This document shows, piece after piece, positions 7,904 to 15,249 of a stretch of 64,000 nt of DNA. The notes below the pieces were generated by a model. That model did no database searches. It had not been told where the DNA came from and saw nothing but the letters and a program-made list of their open reading frames with translations. Source of the stretch: Mycolicibacterium moriokaense (GTDB taxonomy: Bacteria > Actinomycetota > Actinomycetes > Mycobacteriales > Mycobacteriaceae); assembly GCF_003347205.1 (NCBI RefSeq), contig NZ_QQBJ01000012.1, positions 310,001 to 374,000 on the forward strand. The letters are read 5' to 3'. The translations under genes and the position numbers were made by a program. The number at the start of each line of letters is the position of its first letter. Position 1 is the first letter of the stretch.

Positions 7904-8836
7904 TCAGCGCGCCAGGGCGAAGTTCTCGGTGAGCGCCTCGACGATGGGGCGCCACACCGGTTCGGGCAGATCGTGGCCCATGCCGTCGACGACCACGAAC
8001 CGCGCGCCGGGAATCGCCCTGGCCAGGCTTCTGCCGTTGCGGGGCCGCACCATCGGGTCGTCGGTGCCGTGAATGACCAGCGTCGGCGCCGTGATGGTGC
8101 GGGTGTAGCGCAGCAGGCTGCCCGTGCCCAGGATCGCGTCGAACTGGCGCAGCATGCCCTGCGGGTAGTCGCTGCGCTCCCACAGCTCCTCGACGCGGCG
8201 GCGCAGCACGTCTGCGGGCGGTAAGAAGTTGGGGCCGTTGATGATCGAGATGTTGCGCACCTCGGCGTTCAGCCTCTCCTCGCGCGGCGCGTCCTTCGCG
8301 GGCCCGCCGAAGGCGAGCTTGATCACTCGCCAGCGCGGCACCGATGACAGCAGTCGGTTCGAGCTGGACATGAGCAACCCCAGCGACGCCAACCGGTCGG
8401 GGTGGCGGGCCGCGAGCACCTGCGCGATCATGCCGCCCATCGACGCGCCGACCACGTGCGCGCGATCGATGCCCAGGTGATCCAGCAGACCTTTCACGTC
8501 GTCGGCCATGTCGACCAGCGTGTAGGGCACCTCGCTGCGCCGGCCCGTCACGTGACGGAGCACGCGCGGGTACACCGAGCCCGCGGCCTTTTCGCCGTGC
8601 AGCTTGGTCGACAGTCCGGTGTCGCGGTGGTCGAACCTGATAACGCGGTAGCCATGCTCGACAAGCCGCTCGCAGAACCCGTCCGGCCATTGCGCGAGCT
8701 GAGCCCCGACGCCCATGATCAGCAGCACCGCCGGTGCGTCGAGCTCACGCCGCGCACGCGAGGAGCAGTCAGGTAGGAGCTGTTCGTAGAACAGCTCCAC
8801 GTCACCGCAGACCGCGGTACCCGTTCGGGTTTGCAC
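7904..8836 (-). CDS. Alpha/beta hydrolase, second LipG-like paralogue
   Basis: A 310-residue alpha/beta hydrolase, the same length as the hydrolase at 3423-4355 and clearly related to it: LLIMGVGAQLAQWPDGFCE, DHRDTGLS, LLDHLGIDRAHVVGASMGGM, LVIHGTDDPMVRP and DGMGHDLPEP all align. The triad is Ser in GASMGG, Asp in HGTDDP and His in GMGHDLP. GTG start at 8836 with AAAGGA 5 nt upstream. The 3' end nearly meets the 3' end of the convergent small secreted protein gene. Probably an esterase or lipase; duplication of the lipG ancestor followed by separation is inferred. Confidence 0.82.
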   Translation of the reverse strand: MQTRTGTAVCGDVELFYEQLLPDCSSRARRELDAPAVLLIMGVGAQLAQWPDGFCERLVEHGYRVIRFDHRDTGLSTKLHGEKAAGSVYPRVLRHVTGRRSEVPYTLVDMADDVKGLLDHLGIDRAHVVGASMGGMIAQVLAARHPDRLASLGLLMSSSNRLLSSVPRWRVIKLAFGGPAKDAPREERLNAEVRNISIINGPNFLPPADVLRRRVEELWERSDYPQGMLRQFDAILGTGSLLRYTRTITAPTLVIHGTDDPMVRPRNGRSLARAIPGARFVVVDGMGHDLPEPVWRPIVEALTENFALAR

Positions 8837-8856
8837 CAGTCCTTTCTACCGGGCGG

Positions 8857-9453
8857 CTAGATCGGCTTCTGCCACGGTTTGATCCAGTCGGTCTCGGGCC
8901 AACCCTCGACGCCGGCCATCAGTTCGTACATCGTTGCGCCGTCGATGGATTCGCGAATGATGTCGCAGTGGCCCGCGTGCCGCGACAGCTCCTCGACCAG
9001 ATGCATCGCCACCCAGCGGACGTTCCAGAAGTCCAGATCCTGCGGGAACCACGGCACATCGTGGGGGACGGGCACCCGCGCGTCCAGGTCGGTGTCGGCG
9101 AAGGTGCGCAGCGTGTCCTCGTTCTGCGCGCGCAGCTTGTCGAGCAACCCGGCGAGCGTCTCGTCTGCGCGCATCGTGTACTGGTCCTCGTACTCGGCGA
9201 CCTGTTCCTCGAAGGGGCGGTCGTCGCGCGGCGGGGCGTCGGGCGCGGCCTTCACCCGCGCCGTCCAGCTGTGCTGGACGCCTGCGGCGTGCTTGACCAG
9301 CCCGCCGATGGACAACGCGCTGACCGACGGCGTCGAGCGCGCCTGCTCGTCGGTCAGGCCGTAGGCGACCGCGAAGAACGCGTTCTGCTGGAACCGGACG
9401 AACTCGATCAGCGTCTGACGTTCGTCATCGGCGGGCGGGGGCATTCCTGGCAT
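8857..9453 (-). CDS. DinB-family (DUF664-like) metal-binding protein
   Basis: A 198-residue four-helix-bundle protein of the DinB / mycothiol-transferase superfamily. The probable metal-binding histidines are in LVKHAAGVQHSW (about residue 53) and at the two positions of ELSRHAGHCD (about residue 160), the H...H-x3-H pattern of the family. Characterised relatives are thiol (mycothiol or bacillithiol) transferases or isomerases. The gene begins 3 bp after the stop of the next gene, which is also DinB-like, and has AAGGAG ahead of its ATG, so the two form one operon. The substrate is unknown. Confidence 0.8.
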   Translation of the reverse strand: MPGMPPPADDERQTLIEFVRFQQNAFFAVAYGLTDEQARSTPSVSALSIGGLVKHAAGVQHSWTARVKAAPDAPPRDDRPFEEQVAEYEDQYTMRADETLAGLLDKLRAQNEDTLRTFADTDLDARVPVPHDVPWFPQDLDFWNVRWVAMHLVEELSRHAGHCDIIRESIDGATMYELMAGVEGWPETDWIKPWQKPI

Positions 9454-9456
9454 CTG

Positions 9457-10002
9457 CTACTTCTCCTTCTTGTTCGGGCTGTTGGCGTAAAGGTCTCGGA
9501 TACAGGCGATTTCGGCGCCGTGATGGATCATCTCGCGGTTGATGTGCAGGATCAGCACGCTCAGCGGATAGTCGGCGTACTGGCCTTCGGCCGGTCCGCA
9601 CCGCCGGCCCAACCCGTCGTCGTCCAGCGCGCGCACGCCTGCGAGCCATCCTGCGTAGGCGTCGTCGAGTTGCCGTAGTGCGGTCGCGGCGTCGGTGGCG
9701 TACGGCCAACTCGAATAGTCCGCGGGCGGGCCGGCGAAGTGCGAGTGGGTGCGCATCGTCAGCACGCCGACGATGACATGTGCCAGGCGCCAGGCGATCG
9801 TGGTGAACGGTGCCGGCTCCGGCGCCGGATACGCGAAGTCGATCGCGCCGTCGCGGTGCACGGTCCAGCAGTTCGGCACCGGCGCCCAGAAGTACTCGTC
9901 GTCGGTCAGGCCGTCGAGCCGGGGCCGCAGCAGGGTTTTCCAGTGGAAGTCCAGCTGGTCGGCGAGCTGGTCGGCCATGGGCTGGTTCGTCTTGGCGGTC
10001 AT
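9457..10002 (-). CDS. DinB-superfamily protein
   Basis: A 181-residue DinB-fold protein, first gene of a two-gene operon with another DinB protein. Likely metal ligands are His in AWRLAHVIVG (about residue 75) and the pair in NREMIHHGAEI (about residue 160). It is divergent from a WYL-type regulator gene at 10064, and a perfect palindrome sits exactly midway. By family it may be a mycothiol-dependent detoxification enzyme; this is inference. Confidence 0.78.
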   Translation of the reverse strand: MTAKTNQPMADQLADQLDFHWKTLLRPRLDGLTDDEYFWAPVPNCWTVHRDGAIDFAYPAPEPAPFTTIAWRLAHVIVGVLTMRTHSHFAGPPADYSSWPYATDAATALRQLDDAYAGWLAGVRALDDDGLGRRCGPAEGQYADYPLSVLILHINREMIHHGAEIACIRDLYANSPNKKEK

Positions 10003-10024
10003 AACCCCAACCTCTCATCCATTG

Positions 10025-10041
10025 AGGACAGATTCTGTCCT
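10025..10041. promoter_or_regulatory. Perfect 8-1-8 palindrome between DinB operon and WYL regulator
   Basis: AGGACAGA-T-TCTGTCCT is perfectly symmetric and lies 22 bp from each of the two divergent start codons (10002 and 10064). This placement suits an operator controlling both directions, bound by the WYL-domain regulator. Confidence 0.7.
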
Positions 10042-10063
10042 AAGACTGTGCGAGCCTGAGGGT

Positions 10064-11020
10064 GTGTCCGAGACGACGAGCCGGGTGCTGCAGCTGCTCG
10101 GTCTGCTGCAGTCGCGACGGGTGTGGTCGGGTCAGGAGCTCGCCGACCGGCTCGGGGTGACCACCCGCAGCGTGCGCCGCGACGTCGAACGGCTGCGCGA
10201 CCTCGGCTATCCCGTTCTCGCCAGCACCGGCCACGGCGGTGGCTATCAGCTGGGTGCGGGCGTCGCGCTGCCGCCGCTGCTGCTGGACGGTGACGAGGCG
10301 GTGGCCATGGCGGTCTGCCTGCGGCTGGCCGCCGGCGGCAGCGTCGCGGGCGTCGGGGAATCGGCGCTGCGGGCGCTCTCCAAGCTCGACCAGGTGATGC
10401 CGGCCCGTCTGCGCTCACAGGTGTCGGCGGTGCACGACGCCACGGTCACCCTCACCTGGAACTCGTCGGACTCGCCCGTCGAACCGGATGTGTTGATGAC
10501 ACTGGCGCGGGCCTGCCGCGACCGCGAGCACGTCGCGGCCGCTTACGTCGACCGTGCCGGAAGCGCCACCGACCGGCGGCTGGAGCCGTATCAGCTGGTC
10601 ACGACGGGCAAGCGCTGGTATCTGCTGGCGTTCGACCGCGACCGCGACGACTGGCGCAGCCTGCGGCTGGATCGGATGACCGACGTCGTCGCCCAGGGCA
10701 GCACGTTCGTGGCCAGGGACGCCCCCGACGCCGCGGCCTACGTGCGGCGGTCGATCAGCACCTCGCCGTATCGCCATGTGGCGCGCGTCCGCTACTTCGC
10801 ATCGGAAAAGTTTGTGGCACAGCACTTCTCGCCGTCATCGGTGACCATTGAGTCCGACGGTCCGGATGCCTGCATCGTCACTACGGGCGCGGACGACCCG
10901 CAGCGGATGGTGCTTTACTTCGCGTCCGTCGGGGCCGATTTCGAGGTGCTGGAACCGCCGGAGGTGGCCGCGGCGGTCGAGTCGGCCGCCGCGCGGTTAC
11001 GACGCGCGAGCAGGCCGTGA
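10064..11020 (+). CDS. HTH/WYL-domain transcriptional regulator (YafY/DeoR-like)
   Basis: A 318-residue regulator. The N-terminal winged helix (residues ~5-60) includes WSGQELADRLGVTTRSVRRDVERLR and the wing GHGGGYQLG. A WYL domain follows at ~140-220, with RLEPYQLVTTGKRWYLLAFDRDRDDWRSLRLDRM; the canonical W-Y-L triad reads W-Y-L within KRWYLLAF. A WCX-type C-terminus ends the protein. GTG 10064 is the start because it opens the conserved domain. It probably senses a ligand and controls the divergent DinB operon through the palindrome at 10025-10041. The open frame extends upstream, but that part overlaps the DinB gene in antisense. Confidence 0.88.
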   Translation: MSETTSRVLQLLGLLQSRRVWSGQELADRLGVTTRSVRRDVERLRDLGYPVLASTGHGGGYQLGAGVALPPLLLDGDEAVAMAVCLRLAAGGSVAGVGESALRALSKLDQVMPARLRSQVSAVHDATVTLTWNSSDSPVEPDVLMTLARACRDREHVAAAYVDRAGSATDRRLEPYQLVTTGKRWYLLAFDRDRDDWRSLRLDRMTDVVAQGSTFVARDAPDAAAYVRRSISTSPYRHVARVRYFASEKFVAQHFSPSSVTIESDGPDACIVTTGADDPQRMVLYFASVGADFEVLEPPEVAAAVESAAARLRRASRP

Positions 11021-11506
11021 CGGTCGCGCCTGGCCGCCGAACCGCGCAGCCGCAGGCGCAGCAGGAGCAGGCGGCGATGCGCCTCGAAACCCATCGACAG
11101 AGGGTCCGACCAAGTGCGCGAGCCGCCTGACGTCTTGTCTTCAGTCGTCATGATGAGTCCATTGTGGCATTCCGGCGCGTGGGGTGCAGCCGCCACGCCG
11201 TGACCTGCACGGTTGTTGCTGCATCGAAATGAATTGTGGCCCAACCGCACTCAACATCACGGCGACGTAACGGCATATGCGGGATGGATGAACCTGTGAC
11301 GATGCTCACCCCGGACGAGGCGGGCCGTCGATGTCCAACCGGTCGGCCGGCACCAGAAAGGCCACCGCAAAGTTGTTTTCGGTGGTGGCGGCCGCGACCC
11401 GGCCCAGTCCACCCGCTCGCGCACCGCGCGAACAGCTGGTGACAGCGACGCGAAATCGCAGTGCGTCACGCAGATCGATGGTCGTCATCGTGGGTACCAA
11501 GTACCC
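11021..11506. other. 486-bp region with no confident gene
   Basis: Between the WYL regulator and the EEP hydrolase gene I find no confident gene. Two minus-strand frames were weighed. One runs 11151-10915 (78 aa, begins MTTEDKTSGG, overlaps the WYL gene end by ~106 bp). The other runs 11488-11306 (60 aa, begins MTTIDLRDAL). Neither has a good ribosome site or a recognised domain; the second is slightly more protein-like and could be a remnant. The palindrome at 11491-11507 is listed separately. Confidence 0.4.
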
Positions 11507-11507
11507 A
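11491..11507. promoter_or_regulatory. 7-3-7 perfect inverted repeat abutting the EEP gene start
   Basis: TGGGTAC-CAA-GTACCCA ends on the first base of the ATG at 11507. If the transcript is leaderless this would be an operator at the transcription start; otherwise a hairpin that could hide the initiation region. Role inferred. Confidence 0.35.
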
Positions 11508-12301
11508 TGCGGATGGCGACCTTCAACATCCTGCATGGACGAAGTGTCCAGGACGGCGCGGTCGAGCTGGGCCGCCTCGAGGAGTCCGTGCGCCGCCTCG
11601 ACGCCGACGTGCTGGCGTTGCAGGAGGTCGACCTCGACCAGCCTCGCTCGGCGATGGCGGACCTGACGGCCGTGGCGGCCGAGGCGATGGGCGCCGTCGC
11701 GCACCGGTTCGTCGCCGCGATCTCCGGAACGCCGGGGGCGACGTGGATGGCGGCGACGGGACACGAACAGCCGGGCACGGCGGCCTACGGCATCGCGCTG
11801 CTGTCGCGCTTCCCCGTCCGCAATTGGCAGGTGCTGCGGCTGCCGCGGATCCCGATGCCGTTCCCGATGTATCTGCGCGAACCCGGGAAGGCGCTGATGG
11901 TGCGCGAGGAGCCGCGCGCGGCGGTGCTCGCGCAGCTGGACACCCCGCTGGGGCCGATGACCGTCGCCAACACCCATCTGTCTTTCGTGCCCGGCTGGAA
12001 CCGGGTGCAACTGCACCGCCTGGTCCGGGATCTGCGCGGCTTCGCAGGCCCGCGTGTGCTGATGGGCGACCTCAACATGACCGCGCCCAAGGTGGGGCGA
12101 TGGCACGCGCTGCGACCGCTGGCGCTGGCGCCGACATTTCCCGCCGAGCATCCGGATCGGCAACTCGACCACATCCTCGCCGACGACCCGGCCCTGCGCG
12201 CGGATCACTGCCTGACCCCGATGCTGCCGATCTCCGACCACCGCGCCCTGGTCGTCGAGGTGTCCACGGCGAACCACCGGTCGCAGACCCCGTCTGCATA
12301 A
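11507..12301 (+). CDS. Endonuclease/exonuclease/phosphatase (EEP) family hydrolase
   Basis: A 264-residue EEP-fold metal-dependent phosphodiesterase. Motifs in order are ATFNILHG (N-terminal Asn), LQEVD (metal-binding Glu, ~residue 40), THLS (~160), GDLNM (~188) and the C-terminal SDHRAL (catalytic Asp-His, ~243). No signal peptide is present. Family members cut nucleic acids, sphingomyelin or inositol phosphates, so the substrate is open. It is followed by a flavin monooxygenase gene 99 bp downstream; no operon is obvious. Confidence 0.83.
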   Translation: MRMATFNILHGRSVQDGAVELGRLEESVRRLDADVLALQEVDLDQPRSAMADLTAVAAEAMGAVAHRFVAAISGTPGATWMAATGHEQPGTAAYGIALLSRFPVRNWQVLRLPRIPMPFPMYLREPGKALMVREEPRAAVLAQLDTPLGPMTVANTHLSFVPGWNRVQLHRLVRDLRGFAGPRVLMGDLNMTAPKVGRWHALRPLALAPTFPAEHPDRQLDHILADDPALRADHCLTPMLPISDHRALVVEVSTANHRSQTPSA

Positions 12302-12400
12302 AGCTGCCCATCTGTCACTCTGCGAATGGGTATCTCGGCCGATGCGCGCCGCCGCGGGCCGGCCATACCGTCGGGGCATCACTTCGCCGAGGAGGTTTCC

Positions 12401-13510
12401 ATGTCCACCCAACACGTCGAGACGCTCATCGTCGGTGCAGGTCAGGCGGGTCTCGCCACGGGCTACCACCTGCAGAAGAGGGGCCGCCCGTTCCTCATCG
12501 TCGACGGCAACGGTCGCATCGGCGACAACTGGCGGCGGCACTACGACTCGCTGAAGCTCTACACCCCCGCCAAGTACAGCGGCCTGCCCGGACTGGCGCT
12601 CATGCCCGAGACGCCGTGGGCGTTCCCCGGCAAGGACGACGTCGCCGCCTACCTCGAGCGCTACGCCATGCACTTCGACCTGCCGGTGCGCACCAGCACC
12701 ACCGTCGATCGGCTCACCCGCCGTGCCGGCGGCGGATACGTCGCCGATCTCGGCGTCGACACCGTCACCTGCGCCAACGTCGTCGTCGCCACCGGATCGT
12801 TCGGCAGGACGCCGGACGTGCCGGCGTTCGCGGCCGAGGTGCATCCCACGGTCCGGCAACTGCACTCCAGCGAATACCGGGCACCCGACCAACTGCAGGA
12901 CGGCCCGGCGCTGGTGGTCGGCGCATCGCATTCCGGTGCCGACATCGCCTACGAACTGGCCGCCGACCGCCGCACGGTGCTGGTCGGGCGCGACTGCGGG
13001 CAGATCCCGGTCCGATGGGATTCGCGGGCCCTGCGGCTGGCGCTGCCGCTGCTGGTCTTCGCGTGGCGACACGTGGTCACGCGCCGTACCCCGATCGGCC
13101 GCAAGGTGATGGCGCATGTGCGCGGACACGGTGCGCCGATGGCCAGGGTCAAGCGCGAGGACCTCGCCGAGCGCGGCGTCGAACGCAATCGGGCCCGCGT
13201 CGTCGGCGTCGAAGATGGATTGCCGGTACTGGCCGACGGCACGGCGGTGAACGTGCGAAACATCATCTGGGCCACAGGTTTTCGCCAGGCATTCGACTGG
13301 ATCGAGCCGCCCGTGTTCGGCGCCGACGGCTGGCCGCGCGAGTACCGCGGGGTCGTCGACGACGCGCCGGGCCTCTACTTCTGCGGCCTGTGCTTCCAAT
13401 TCGCGTTCGCGTCAATGGTGTTGCCCGGTATCGGTCGCGACGCCGAGTTCGTGGCCCGGCACATCTGCGAGCAGGTCGCCGCCGCACGACACGTCGACGC
13501 GGCCGCGTGA
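12401..13510 (+). CDS. Flavin-dependent monooxygenase / CzcO-like NAD(P)-binding oxidoreductase
   Basis: A 369-residue two-dinucleotide-binding-domain flavoprotein. The first Rossmann motif VGAGQAGLATG (~residue 11) binds FAD, the second VVGASHSGADIAYELA (~170) binds NAD(P)H, and ATGFRQAFDW (~290) is the ATG motif of flavin monooxygenases. ATG 12401 follows GAGGAGG at good spacing. By family it would N- or S-oxygenate a small molecule or act as a reductase. Nothing in the neighbourhood fixes the substrate. Confidence 0.85.
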   Translation: MSTQHVETLIVGAGQAGLATGYHLQKRGRPFLIVDGNGRIGDNWRRHYDSLKLYTPAKYSGLPGLALMPETPWAFPGKDDVAAYLERYAMHFDLPVRTSTTVDRLTRRAGGGYVADLGVDTVTCANVVVATGSFGRTPDVPAFAAEVHPTVRQLHSSEYRAPDQLQDGPALVVGASHSGADIAYELAADRRTVLVGRDCGQIPVRWDSRALRLALPLLVFAWRHVVTRRTPIGRKVMAHVRGHGAPMARVKREDLAERGVERNRARVVGVEDGLPVLADGTAVNVRNIIWATGFRQAFDWIEPPVFGADGWPREYRGVVDDAPGLYFCGLCFQFAFASMVLPGIGRDAEFVARHICEQVAAARHVDAAA

Positions 13511-13554
13511 TCGCCGCCGGTCATCCGCGTATGGTCGATAGCGGGTGAACCGTT

Positions 13555-15198
13555 GTGGGCGTTGTCGAAAGCCTGATCGAGGCGCGTGAAGCGTTCGAGC
13601 GTCGCGAGTGGGTGGTGACGTATGAGAGGCTCTCCGACCTCGACACCGCAGCGCTGGGCGGCGACGACTTCGGCCGGCTGGCCGCCGCGGCGTATCTGAC
13701 CGGCCGCAACAACGACTGCGTCCAGGCGCTGCAGCGCGCCTACCAGGTGCACCTCGACTCCGATGACCGGCTGGCGGCGGTGCGCTGCGCGTTCTGGCTG
13801 ACCCACACGCTGCAGATCATGGGCGAAGAAGCCATTGCGGGCGGGTGGCTGGCGCGGATGCAGCGACTGCTCGGGGACCCGGGTGAAGGCAGCGACGACG
13901 GCGGCGACACCGTCGAGCGCGGGTACCTGCATCTTCTGCAGATGTTCCGGCACCTGTCCCTCGGCGAGTTCCCGGCCGCGGGGGACTGCGCGGCGGCGGT
14001 CACCGAATACGGCCGCCGATTCGACGACGCCGACCTGTTGGCCGTCGGGCTGTCGTCGGAGGGCCGGTTCGCCATCTACCTCGGTCAGGTGCAGCGCGGG
14101 CTGACGCTGTTCGACGAGGCGATGGTCGGCGTCACCGCGGGCAGCGTGTCGACGCTGTTCGCGGGCGAGGTCTACTGCTCGATGATCGAGGCGTGCCAGG
14201 AGATCTCGGACTTCTCGCGCGCCGCGCAGTGGACGCTGGCCTTGAGCCGCTGGTGCGACGAACAACCGGGGCTGGTGTCGTTCACCGGCCAGTGCGCGGT
14301 GCACCGCGGCCAGATCATGCGACTGCGTGGCCGCTATCCGGATGCGCTGCAGGAGTTTTCGCTGGCGATCCAGCGCTACCGGGCCGCGGGCACGACGGTC
14401 CCCGAGGACCTGGCGCTGACTGAGCGCGGCGACGTGCTGCGCCTGCTCGGCAACCTGGATGCCGCCGACGAGGACTATGCGCGCGCCCGTCAGCACGGCT
14501 ACGAGCCGCAGCCGGGGCAGGCGCTTGCCTGGCTGGCCCGCGGCAGGACCGCGGCGGCGGCCGCGGCGATGAACCGCCTGCTCGACGAACCGCGCACCGA
14601 GGTCGGCCGGTCACGGCTGCTGCCCGCTGCCGTCGAGATCCTGTTGGCCGCCGACGACGTCGAGCGCGCCGCCGACCTGGTCGAGGAGCTGACCCGGATC
14701 GCCGCCGGCTTCGGCAGCACCGCGCTGGCGGCGATGGCCGATCACGCGGCGGGCGCGGTGGCGTTCGCCCGCGGCGAGCACGGCGAGGCCATCAGCCGGT
14801 TACGTCGCGCCGCCGCGCAGTGGACCGGTATCGAGGCGCCGTTCGAGACCGCCCGCTGCCAGGTGCTGATCGGGCGCGCGCTGCGGGCACTGGGCGATCA
14901 GGAGTCGGCCGCCGCCGAGTTGCGGGCCGCGCGTGAGGTGTTCGCAGAACTCGGAGCCGACCCCGCAACCCGAGAGGTCGACGGGCTGCTCCGCGCGGCG
15001 GCACCCGCCGGCCTGACCGCCCGTGAGGCCGAGGTGCTGCGGCACGTGGCCGCGGGCAAGAGCAACGCCGACATCGCCGACGCGCTGGTGCTCAGCGAGA
15101 GAACGGTGGCCCGCCACATGTCGAACATCTTCACGAAGCTGCAGGTGAAATCGCGGACCGCGGCGGCCGCGTTCGCGTTCGATAACAACCTGGTGTGA
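13555..15198 (+). CDS. LuxR-family regulator with TPR-like helical N-terminus
   Basis: A 547-residue regulator. Residues 1-470 are alpha-helical repeats of TPR type with many Ala/Leu helix pairs; I see no Walker A, so it is not a full LAL/MalT-type ATPase. The C-terminal 65 residues are a LuxR/GerE helix-turn-helix: LTAREAEVLRHVAAGKSNAD, IADALVLSERTVARHMSNIF. The start is GTG 13555, shortly after the monooxygenase gene. It precedes the alpha-mannosidase operon by ~50 bp on the same strand and may regulate or be co-transcribed with it (inference). Confidence 0.85.
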   Translation: MGVVESLIEAREAFERREWVVTYERLSDLDTAALGGDDFGRLAAAAYLTGRNNDCVQALQRAYQVHLDSDDRLAAVRCAFWLTHTLQIMGEEAIAGGWLARMQRLLGDPGEGSDDGGDTVERGYLHLLQMFRHLSLGEFPAAGDCAAAVTEYGRRFDDADLLAVGLSSEGRFAIYLGQVQRGLTLFDEAMVGVTAGSVSTLFAGEVYCSMIEACQEISDFSRAAQWTLALSRWCDEQPGLVSFTGQCAVHRGQIMRLRGRYPDALQEFSLAIQRYRAAGTTVPEDLALTERGDVLRLLGNLDAADEDYARARQHGYEPQPGQALAWLARGRTAAAAAAMNRLLDEPRTEVGRSRLLPAAVEILLAADDVERAADLVEELTRIAAGFGSTALAAMADHAAGAVAFARGEHGEAISRLRRAAAQWTGIEAPFETARCQVLIGRALRALGDQESAAAELRAAREVFAELGADPATREVDGLLRAAAPAGLTAREAEVLRHVAAGKSNADIADALVLSERTVARHMSNIFTKLQVKSRTAAAAFAFDNNLV

Positions 15199-15249
15199 TC
15201 GGGGCGCGGCTGGCTGCGCGGGCGGCCGCGCGGCGTACGGTGTTGCGTT

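Noticed and set aside
10915-11151. 78-residue minus-strand frame beginning MTTEDKTSGG
   Set aside because: Overlaps the WYL gene end by ~106 bp, lacks a ribosome site and turns into low-complexity Arg/Ser/Thr; not supported as a gene.
11306-13399. 697-residue minus-strand frame across the EEP and monooxygenase genes
   Set aside because: Antisense to two genes with clear motifs; only its last 60 codons (11488-11306) lie outside them and are noted as a weak possibility.
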